Assembly: GCA_964569185.1 (NCBI GenBank)
Contig: CAZMTP010000027.1
Span: 1-22,018 of the forward strand
Length of the DNA: 22,018 nt
Direction of reading: 5' to 3'
Source of the DNA: DATIJP01 sp964569185
Lineage (GTDB): Bacteria > Chlamydiota > Chlamydiia > Chlamydiales > Rhabdochlamydiaceae
Positions 6,493 to 12,586 of the stretch are shown here, piece by piece; position 1 is the first letter of the stretch; every line of letters begins with the position of its first letter. Both the position numbers and the translations under genes were made by a program. The notes under the pieces were generated by a model that was not told where the DNA came from, did not search any database, and saw nothing but the letters and a program-made list of their open reading frames with translations.

Positions 6493-6997
6493 ATTCTTCT
6501 TCTTGTATAAGTTTACCTGTTTCGTCCCAGATGCGGTCAAAACCTATTTTTTTTCCATTTTCGTAGCAGCAAAATCGCTTTGGAGTGCCTTGAGGCCAAA
6601 AGAGGCGTGCTTCTCCATGAAGCTCTCCTCCTTTATAGTGTAGCAGCGTTTTTAACGTTCCATCTTCATAGAAATATTCCTGTTTTCCATGAGAGAGATT
6701 ATTTTTGAATCTTTCCAAACAGTAGAGCTTGCCTGAAAGGTAATAGCGCCAGGCCATCCCCTGTTTTTTTCCTAAATAAAACCAGGTGAGCGAAAGAATG
6801 GTCTCTTCATCGCTGTAAAAAGTCGAGGGCCCATGCAGCTGTCCATTTAAATAGTAGGCGTCATACTGCAGCCTTCCATTGTCATCTAAAATTCTTTCAT
6901 GTTTGGCCTTAGAAAGATCCCCGCAGAGATCGATGTCCAGCTCTAAGTCCACCACAAAAAACTTTTTGCCTTCAACTTGATATCTGTTTTGCTTCAT
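6461..6997 (-). CDS. MORN_2-repeat protein (YwqK-like)
   Basis: A 178-residue protein built from five MORN-type repeats, with turn motifs NGQLHG (51-56), GKKQG (76-80), NNLSHG (99-104), GGELHG (123-128) and NGKKIG (147-152), spaced about 24 residues apart. The intervening strands are rich in Tyr, Phe and Trp (WRYYLSGKLY, EYFYEDGTL). Such repeats form an extended beta-sheet and usually bind proteins or lipids. Databases often name the family 'YwqK antitoxin', but no toxin role can be inferred here. No signal peptide is evident. The gene overlaps the DUF115 gene upstream by 26 bases and runs into the second DUF115 gene downstream, so it is sandwiched between two paralogues and should be translated with them. 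Confidence 0.85.
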   Translation of the reverse strand: MKQNRYQVEGKKFFVVDLELDIDLCGDLSKAKHERILDDNGRLQYDAYYLNGQLHGPSTFYSDEETILSLTWFYLGKKQGMAWRYYLSGKLYCLERFKNNLSHGKQEYFYEDGTLKTLLHYKGGELHGEARLFWPQGTPKRFCCYENGKKIGFDRIWDETGKLIQEEEYAKTAAGAVP

Positions 6998-8378
6998 CAG
7001 AAACCCTCATCATAAAAAGCACCCGGTGCACATCTATTCCATAAGCTTTTGGGACATTTGGCTCAATCTCTCTTTGAAGAATATATTTCCAAACGTTCCA
7101 AACAGGGAGTAAAAATTTCTGGTAGGCCAGCTCTGCTTCCAGTTCCACTTCCAAAAGTATATAGTCTCCTTTTTCTTGTGGAGGCTCGGGAAAATATTTT
7201 TCCATCACTTGAAGCAGCTGCCCGCATAATTGACTTGTCTTATTAAAACTCTCTCTTAAAAGATCCCATCGACCAAGATCTTGTTTCAGTAGATTTGCAT
7301 TTTGCATTTCCGTATGGATTAATCCTTCAAGATCTCCTGCTGGCGGCAGTTCAATTTCTTTTAAATTTTTTGCACTAAACCCTCGAAATTTTAACCCGTC
7401 TGAACTATTAATCCAGACCACATCAGAGTGCGTTTCCGCAAAACGGCTGAGCCAATCTGCAGCCATGATCCAATCTTTTTTCGTGTAGAGACCGTTCAAC
7501 TCCACACTCTCTTCTTCAGTTTCTTTCACGCCTTCTGCATAGAGTTTTTTATTTTTAGACCCCAGGTCCACTCCGCATAAAATAATCGGATTGCAGCCTA
7601 GTTCATAAGCGATACGCGTCAAAAAAGTGGCCACATTCCATCCTCCATCAAAAGGAGTGGAAGAAAATAGCCATTCTTCAGCAGGAAACCCGCCGCTGCC
7701 TTCGATCCAGAGCCGCTCTCCCTGCCAAAAGCTAAGCTGCTCTGCATTGAAACGACTCTGATAAAAAAAACAGCTTTCAAATGCATTTTGATCCCAAAAA
7801 CGGTCCAAAGAAGGATTGGGGTCAATACCCGCTGCAAAGTGCGGTTTTATTCCCCAGCGGCAGAGTACATTTAAACCTGCCCCGCCCGAAAAGAGAAGCG
7901 CTTTGTCTTTCCACTCCTGTAAAAGCGCGCCATTTACTTCTAGAGAAGCGCCACCGCCACAAATGAGGGCCGGCACTCCTTTAAAAGCGCCAAAAAGAGA
8001 TGCGCCTTTTTTGGCCTCGCCAATATTCCTTAAAACATTTTTTAAAATATCGAGTCCCTCTCCCTGATAATCGGAAGCGGTCAGGTGCACTCCCAGCTGA
8101 ATGTAGGAAAGCTTTTGAAAAATTTCTTTCATGTGCTCTATCGATTTTGAGCGATTTCCTGGAGTTTCCACCATTTCAAAAGGCAGAAATACAGAATCCC
8201 AAGCCAACGCCTTTAGCTGCTCTTCTTCATTTTCTCCTAGAAAATAGACTTTTGCCCCTTCAATCTGCGTAAAAAAAGTCTCCGGCGCATCTTCAATGAT
8301 GACAAGAGAATAGCCTTTTAAGTCCAAATGAAAATCAGGACTGGGGAGACCGTAGACACATTTAATGGGACGCTTCAT
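6972..8378 (-). CDS. DUF115/MptE-like protein (Maf family), first copy
   Basis: A 468-residue paralogue of the DUF115 protein two genes downstream. Shared segments include PALICGGGASL at 136-146, FSGGAGLNVL, PHFAAGIDPNPS and the almost identical AYELGCNPIILCGVDL. The core is expected to be a Rossmann-like nucleotide-binding fold, as in Maf and MptE proteins. It is about 100 residues shorter than the second copy, chiefly at the N-terminus. The likely activity is a glycosyl- or pyrophosphoryl-transfer reaction, but the substrate is not known. The start overlaps the end of the HsdR_N gene by 17 bases; the end overlaps the MORN gene by 26 bases. The two divergent copies suggest an old duplication with specialised roles, perhaps as partners. 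Confidence 0.84.
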   Translation of the reverse strand: MKRPIKCVYGLPSPDFHLDLKGYSLVIIEDAPETFFTQIEGAKVYFLGENEEEQLKALAWDSVFLPFEMVETPGNRSKSIEHMKEIFQKLSYIQLGVHLTASDYQGEGLDILKNVLRNIGEAKKGASLFGAFKGVPALICGGGASLEVNGALLQEWKDKALLFSGGAGLNVLCRWGIKPHFAAGIDPNPSLDRFWDQNAFESCFFYQSRFNAEQLSFWQGERLWIEGSGGFPAEEWLFSSTPFDGGWNVATFLTRIAYELGCNPIILCGVDLGSKNKKLYAEGVKETEEESVELNGLYTKKDWIMAADWLSRFAETHSDVVWINSSDGLKFRGFSAKNLKEIELPPAGDLEGLIHTEMQNANLLKQDLGRWDLLRESFNKTSQLCGQLLQVMEKYFPEPPQEKGDYILLEVELEAELAYQKFLLPVWNVWKYILQREIEPNVPKAYGIDVHRVLFMMRVSDEAKQISS

Positions 8379-8820
8379 CTTTTAGCTTCTCTATCAGCTG
8401 CTGATAGGAAGGAAGAAAAGAAACTTTTTGAGGATGGACAAGCTGTACCCCATCATTTCCAGCAACAGCAATATAGGGCGCTTGCACATAGTGGTTGTAG
8501 CCTAGAGCTTGCTCGATCGCCTCGTGGCTTATTTTCCCCTCTTTACACTCTATTAACAGCAGCGGATAGAGAGGATACTCCGGATGGATATTTTTAGCAA
8601 AGCAGATGATATCGGCCCGCCTTTCAGGGAGGGACAGCTGACCGGTCAAATGGGGCAGTTCCGAAAGCTGTTTTTCAATCGAAATCAGCTCCTTTGGAAA
8701 ATGGAGCCGATAGATCATGATATAAAGTAAACTCTGCCTAATCAACTCCTCAGGAGTGGCAGGCACATGTTTGCCTCGGATCTCATCGAATACCTGATTA
8801 TTCTGCTTGGATAATCCCAT
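8362..8820 (-). CDS. Orphan HsdR N-terminal-like protein (PD-(D/E)XK fold)
   Basis: A 152-residue protein resembling the stand-alone 'type I restriction enzyme R protein N-terminus' family. The early segment VPATPEELIRQSLLYIMI is typical. The nuclease core follows: Glu49 in SIEKQL, Asp70 in RRADIICF, and Glu91-x-Lys93 in LLLIECKEG, then the helix with Gln104 (AIEQALGYN). All metal-binding positions of a PD-(D/E)XK site are therefore present. No helicase, methylase or specificity subunit lies nearby, so this is not a restriction system. Related single-domain proteins are common in Bacteroidetes and other bacteria with unknown function. It overlaps the hibernation-factor gene by 23 bases and the DUF115 gene by 17 bases. 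Confidence 0.83.
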   Translation of the reverse strand: MGLSKQNNQVFDEIRGKHVPATPEELIRQSLLYIMIYRLHFPKELISIEKQLSELPHLTGQLSLPERRADIICFAKNIHPEYPLYPLLLIECKEGKISHEAIEQALGYNHYVQAPYIAVAGNDGVQLVHPQKVSFLPSYQQLIEKLKDEASH

Positions 8821-9424
8821 AATTTTGATCTTCTTCTCGGTGGTAAATCACCTTAAGTTTCTGGTCCACCTCATCGCGATATAACAGGAAATGGTCCCCT
8901 GATAACTCCATTTTAACAATCGCTTCATCAGTTGTTAACGTTCGCAAAGGGCGCGTCTCTTTTGCAATCACCTTGCCAAATTCCCAAGTTTTAGAATTTT
9001 CCGCTTCAATTTCCGCATTGATCTCTTCTAGCTCATTGTAAGGGCGGCGATGGACATTGACCATCATATCGACCTCGCGCAGCGATTTTTTTGCTGTGTA
9101 ATCTTGAATTTTGCTTTTCCAGCGGGCAAACAGCTTTGCCATATCGTCTACAGCGCGGTCAATAGAGGCATAAACATCGGTGCTGCGGGCCTCTACTTTC
9201 AATTTAAAATGGTTGAAGTGGCAGATAATCACTACCACATGTTCCAACCTCTGGATTTCCATAGTCACATACATATTGAAAATATGCTGTTTGAACTTTT
9301 CTACTTTGGACAGCTTTTTCCAGATATACAATTTGATCGGTTCTGTCAGCTCAAAATTCTTGGCAATGATGTAGATGTCGTACCCGAGCGCTTCTTCTTC
9401 AGCAAATTTTTTCTTTTCGACCAT
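8798..9424 (-). CDS. hpf: Ribosome hibernation promoting factor, long form
   Basis: Binds the small ribosomal subunit in the decoding region and promotes inactive paired ribosomes under stress or in resting cells. The 208 residues contain the N-terminal S30AE domain (about 14-115: YDIYIIAKNFELTEPIKLYI, VVIICHFNHFKLKVEARSTD, YASIDRAVDDMAKLF) and the short C-terminal dimerising domain (about 158-205: LTTDEAIVKMELSGDHFLLYRD then KVIYHREEDQNYGIIQ), separated by a charged linker. This is the long form that can pair ribosomes alone. For a chlamydia-like organism with a non-dividing infectious stage, such a factor makes sense. It starts 32 bases after rlmN ends and overlaps the HsdR_N gene by 23 bases. 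Confidence 0.92.
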   Translation of the reverse strand: MVEKKKFAEEEALGYDIYIIAKNFELTEPIKLYIWKKLSKVEKFKQHIFNMYVTMEIQRLEHVVVIICHFNHFKLKVEARSTDVYASIDRAVDDMAKLFARWKSKIQDYTAKKSLREVDMMVNVHRRPYNELEEINAEIEAENSKTWEFGKVIAKETRPLRTLTTDEAIVKMELSGDHFLLYRDEVDQKLKVIYHREEDQNYGIIQAE

Positions 9425-9456
9425 AATCGATGCCTTTTTTTTTCATTCTAGCTATC

Positions 9457-10473
9457 CTATTTGAATTTGACCAGCCTGTTTCCAAGTTGCCCGCAGGCCG
9501 CTCGGATTTTTTGCCCTTTAGTTTGCCTGAGCATCACCTGATATCCCCTCTTTTTCAGATAGTCTTTAAACCGCACCAAAACTTCCTGCTCTGGCGGTGC
9601 AAATGGCCCTCTGCGCTGCGGATTGTAAGGAATTAAATTTACTTTGACCTTAAGCCCTTCCAAATAGCGCGCCACCAGCTCGGCGTGCTCGAGATTATCA
9701 TTGATCCCTTGCAAAAGCACATATTCGATCAAGATTTTTCGTCGAGGATGGGCGCAGTAAGCCGCCATTGCCTCTTTGAGCGCGGCCATATCCCATCTTT
9801 TGTTAACCGGCATTAGCCGCCCGCGCACATAATCTTCCGGCGCATTCAAAGAGACCGCCAAATTTAGCGCTGGGTCCATCTCTTTCATCAGCCGGTGAAT
9901 CCCTTCCACATGGCCGCTTGTGGACACCGTGATACGGCTTGGCCCCAGGCCAAAACCATTTGGATCTGTCATGATCTGGATTGCTTGAGACACATTTTCC
10001 CAATTGTCCATAGGCTCGCCCATGCCCATAAACACAATATTGCGCACAGGGGCGCCAAAATGGTGCAGCGCGTAAAATAGCTGGGCCACAATTTCCCCAG
10101 AAGAAAGCTGACGGCGCAGCCCCATTTTGCCCGTTTCGCAAAACGCGCAACCCATCGCGCAGCCAATTTGTGAAGAGACACAGAGCGTTGTGCCCGACTG
10201 CATCGGAATGATGACCGATTCCGATTCCAAGCTATCCATTTTAAGTAAAAATTTAATCACCCCCTCTTCTTCCCACTGCGAGGAAAGTTCTGGAAGAGAA
10301 AAATCGACCGCTCCTATAATCCTTTGCAGTAGAGATTCCGCCTGTTTTTCCACAGTGAGACCCGATAGAGTTCCCTTGCGCATCCAGTGCGTGTAGAGCT
10401 TTTTGGCATGTTCTTTGCCCTTTCCAAAAAGAGCAGAAAAACTTTTTTGAGTATGATGGAAAATGGAGGACAT
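9457..10473 (-). CDS. rlmN: Dual-specificity RNA methyltransferase RlmN
   Basis: Radical SAM enzyme that methylates C2 of A2503 in 23S rRNA and of A37 in some tRNAs. With the start used here the protein has 338 residues. The [4Fe-4S] motif CAMGCAFC gives Cys105, Cys109 and Cys112. The two cysteines needed for RlmN methyl transfer match Cys98 (in LCVSSQIGC) and Cys327 (in RAACGQL). The SAM-binding GMGEP motif and LAVSLNAP are present. The frame stays open upstream to 10521, but those 16 codons read the tRNA-Arg gene, so I take the ATG at 10471-10473. No clear ribosome site precedes it. tRNA-Arg ends 17 bases upstream on the same strand, so the mRNA may be released by tRNA processing. Confidence 0.94.
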   Translation of the reverse strand: MSSIFHHTQKSFSALFGKGKEHAKKLYTHWMRKGTLSGLTVEKQAESLLQRIIGAVDFSLPELSSQWEEEGVIKFLLKMDSLESESVIIPMQSGTTLCVSSQIGCAMGCAFCETGKMGLRRQLSSGEIVAQLFYALHHFGAPVRNIVFMGMGEPMDNWENVSQAIQIMTDPNGFGLGPSRITVSTSGHVEGIHRLMKEMDPALNLAVSLNAPEDYVRGRLMPVNKRWDMAALKEAMAAYCAHPRRKILIEYVLLQGINDNLEHAELVARYLEGLKVKVNLIPYNPQRRGPFAPPEQEVLVRFKDYLKKRGYQVMLRQTKGQKIRAACGQLGNRLVKFK

Positions 10474-10490
10474 AAGCAACAATAGATGAT

Positions 10491-10564
10491 TGCACCGAAC
10501 AGGACTCGAACCTGTAACCACCCGGTTCGAAGCCGGGTACTCTATCCGATTGAGCTATCGGTGC
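10491..10564 (-). tRNA. tRNA-Arg (anticodon UCG)
   Basis: The 74-base cloverleaf has acceptor GCACCGA/TCGGTGC with discriminator A, D arm GCTC...GAGT, anticodon stem CCCGG/CCGGG with loop CTTCGAA, and T arm ACAGG/CCTGT with GTTCGAG in the loop. Anticodon UCG reads CGA and other CGN arginine codons. CCA is not encoded. It heads the minus-strand rlmN-hpf run and is divergent from recO, which starts 34 bases away. Confidence 0.95.
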
Positions 10565-10598
10565 CAAGGAAAAAAATGTTATCAAATAGAAGAAAACG

Positions 10599-11276
10599 AT
10601 GAAAGAAGAAAACAGCGAGGCGATCGTCTTGCGCTCTTTTGATTACCAGGAGCATCAGCGCATCCTGACCCTATTCACCCCTGAGTCAGGCATCCTCCAG
10701 CTTATTGTCAAAGGCCTCAATCAAAAAAATCTTCACCTCTTTGCTTTGACCACCGTTTTTTGCATCGGCCATTACCATTTTGCTCATGGACGCTCAGACC
10801 TGTATCGTTATTTAGACGGCACCTGCCTAGAACTATTGCCTCTACGCGAGAATCTCCGCCATTTACAGGCGGGAGCTGCCATTGCAAAGGCATTACTCCA
10901 TTCACAAATGCCTGGCAAGCCTTCGCCTCGACTTTACGCTTTAACGCTTGCCTACCTCAAACAGATCCCTCATTTTGAGAATCCAGCGCCGCTAGTGTCC
11001 AGCTACCAGCTGAAACTCTTAAAACATGATGGCCTGACCCATATACGCCTGCCCTGCAGCCTTTGCGCTATGGAAGCTTCCCACCTGAACAGAGGCCAGA
11101 CCTTTTGCTATAGCCATGCCCTGCCCGATAGCTTTTTTTTCACCCAAAGCGAGTGGAGCGCGCTGATAGAATTGCAAGATGCAAGACAGTTTGAACCTCT
11201 AAAGCAGATCGCTCTAGAGCCCCTACTACAAGAAAAAATCGACCATTATTTTTCAAATCGGATTAGACAGTACTAG
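10599..11276 (+). CDS. recO: DNA repair protein RecO
   Basis: Helps load RecA onto SSB-coated single-stranded DNA in the RecFOR pathway of gap repair. The 225 residues show the N-terminal OB fold (AIVLRSFDYQEHQRILTLFT then GILQLIVKGL) and, after a helical part (about 80-145), the zinc-finger segment with Cys153, Cys156, Cys170 and His173 (CSLC then FCYSH). The length is slightly short but normal for RecO. It is divergent from tRNA-Arg and rlmN with only 34 bases between, so the promoters must be compact. The stop codon lies within a small TACTAG/CTAGTA hairpin that lacks a T-run. Confidence 0.9.
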   Translation: MKEENSEAIVLRSFDYQEHQRILTLFTPESGILQLIVKGLNQKNLHLFALTTVFCIGHYHFAHGRSDLYRYLDGTCLELLPLRENLRHLQAGAAIAKALLHSQMPGKPSPRLYALTLAYLKQIPHFENPAPLVSSYQLKLLKHDGLTHIRLPCSLCAMEASHLNRGQTFCYSHALPDSFFFTQSEWSALIELQDARQFEPLKQIALEPLLQEKIDHYFSNRIRQY

Positions 11277-11398
11277 GCGTAATCCCCTAGTAAATGATCC
11301 TCATCGATACAGGAAAATTTTCACTCATAATTACACTAAAATAATTTGATAAGCATCAATTATAACAATATTCAAAGAAAATAGATAGGGGGGACAAT

Positions 11399-11480
11399 TG
11401 CGAAAGGTGGGACTCGAACCCACACGAGTTTCCTCACTACCACCTCAAAGTAGCGCGTCTACCAGTTCCGCCACTTCCGC
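11399..11480 (-). tRNA. tRNA-Leu (anticodon GAG)
   Basis: An 82-base class II tRNA with acceptor GCGGAAG/CTTTCGC (one G-T pair), discriminator A, D arm GGCGGAACTGGTAGACGC, anticodon stem CTACT/GGTAG with loop TTGAGGT, a long variable arm and T arm GTGGGTTCGAGTCCCAC. Anticodon GAG reads CUC and CUU leucine codons. CCA is not encoded. It sits 54 bases downstream of the lipoprotein pair on the same strand. No clear hairpin terminator follows it. Confidence 0.94.
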
Positions 11481-11534
11481 AAAAAGAATTTGGGCAAATT
11501 ATATTAACGGGCCTCGATCCAAGCAAGGGAAAAA

Positions 11535-12035
11535 CTAATCTGCTTCGTGAAGATAATAGTTAAAAGGTTCAAAAGTCAGATCATTGACCATTTTGAAAAA
11601 GTCGCCGATATTAACAGCGATGCCTTTCCATTCAGACGCCCGGATTTCGGCCTGGATATTAAAAGAATCTTTCTTACGGCTAATTTCTTTGACCCTCAAG
11701 CTAGTTCCCTTTTTTACAATGCCCAAAATGGGTGCATTTTCAAACCCTTCAGGTAATTTTTCCGGGCTAGCCTCATTTTTCAAGACATAACCACCTTCTG
11801 GATGTTTAAACAGAAAAAGGTCCTGTTGCACCTCAAAATCTTTGCCCACGATATTTTTCAGATGTAGTTCTTCATCTTTTGAACTCCCAAAAGCTTGCTT
11901 AGCGAGCTTGATTGACCCACTAATGATGGCAATAGGCAGCTTGATCGGCAATTCCGCCAAAGCCACAAGCGCGTCAGTCAGAGGCGACGTACAGCCGCTA
12001 AGAAGGATCAGCAGTAGACAACAAATTTTCTTCAT
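11535..12035 (-). CDS. Predicted lipoprotein downstream of Rhs locus (second)
   Basis: A 166-residue protein of unknown function with a clean lipoprotein signal: MKKICCLLLILLSGC, with the acylated Cys at 15. The mature part starts with a hydrophobic, amphipathic segment (ALVALAELPIKLPIAIISGSIKLAKQ) that could touch the membrane, followed by a beta-rich domain of about 100 residues. I recognise no family. The GTSLRVKEI segment with alternating strands hints at an SH3-like or small beta-barrel fold, which is a weak inference. It overlaps the previous lipoprotein gene by 38 bases and is the last gene of the Rhs strand before tRNA-Leu(GAG). It could be an accessory to the Rhs protein or an unrelated envelope protein. 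Confidence 0.75.
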   Translation of the reverse strand: MKKICCLLLILLSGCTSPLTDALVALAELPIKLPIAIISGSIKLAKQAFGSSKDEELHLKNIVGKDFEVQQDLFLFKHPEGGYVLKNEASPEKLPEGFENAPILGIVKKGTSLRVKEISRKKDSFNIQAEIRASEWKGIAVNIGDFFKMVNDLTFEPFNYYLHEAD

Positions 12036-12546
12036 TCTTCCGTTTCACTTTTTCAAGCGCTTCCAGGTAGGGTTCTGTATGAATTCTTTTCAAATCATCC
12101 ATTTCCTGATCAAAAATCGAATATCCAACACGCCCGTCCCTTAAAAAAACATGGGCAATATAACCATTCTCTACAAATCCTCCACCAGGTTTATAAAATC
12201 CAATACTAATTCCAATATCTTCATAAGTAAAAGGAGCATGGTAAAGGTAATTTGATAAATCAGCGTCCTGATTTATAGTGGATAAAAAAGTATCAATTGC
12301 TTCGATGATAAATTCTCGCGATCTTTCAAAATCAACATTTTCATAAATATAAAGAGATGCGCGGAGGCGCTTAACTTTTCCATCCGGCGTGTAACCTCCA
12401 AAACCATCTAAAAAAATCCTATATTTTTCTTGTATATTTAATAAAAAACTAACGATATTACATTGCCCAGCAATCCAGGCAGGGTTGCTTTTTTTCACAA
12501 CACAAGAACTAAAAAGAAAAAAAGACAGAAAAAAAACAAAGCGCAT
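11998..12546 (-). CDS. Predicted lipoprotein directly after Rhs gene (candidate immunity)
   Basis: Unknown family, 182 residues from the start chosen here. The first 15 residues (MRFVFFLSFFLFSSC) read as a lipoprotein signal with Cys15. The mature region is soluble and acidic, with FGGYTPDGKVKRLRASLYIYE, a PFTYEDIGISIGFY strand and HVFLRDGRVGYSIFD. The same frame is open to an ATG at 12603 inside the end of the rhs gene, preceded by GGAGAG, so translational coupling with a 201-residue form is possible. That form would bury the signal peptide behind 19 extra residues. Its low GC content resembles that of the Rhs tail. Position, envelope location and composition fit an immunity protein for the Rhs tail, but nothing in the sequence proves it. 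Confidence 0.74.
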   Translation of the reverse strand: MRFVFFLSFFLFSSCVVKKSNPAWIAGQCNIVSFLLNIQEKYRIFLDGFGGYTPDGKVKRLRASLYIYENVDFERSREFIIEAIDTFLSTINQDADLSNYLYHAPFTYEDIGISIGFYKPGGGFVENGYIAHVFLRDGRVGYSIFDQEMDDLKRIHTEPYLEALEKVKRKNEENLLSTADPS

Positions 12547-12586
12547 GAATCTAGCACAGTATGTAATATTTACAAATTTCATTAAA

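Noticed and set aside
6461..6997. A toxin-antitoxin pair based on the YwqK name
   Set aside because: The protein is simply a MORN-repeat protein; its neighbours are DUF115 proteins with no toxin features.
8362..8820. A type I restriction system
   Set aside because: Only the N-terminal nuclease-like domain is present; there is no helicase part and no hsdM or hsdS nearby.
10474..10521. N-terminal extension of RlmN
   Set aside because: The 16 extra codons read the tRNA-Arg 3' half; family similarity begins later.
10253..10585. A 110-codon minus-strand frame covering tRNA-Arg
   Set aside because: It opens with the tRNA translation APIAQSDRVPGFEPG and then runs out of frame through rlmN.
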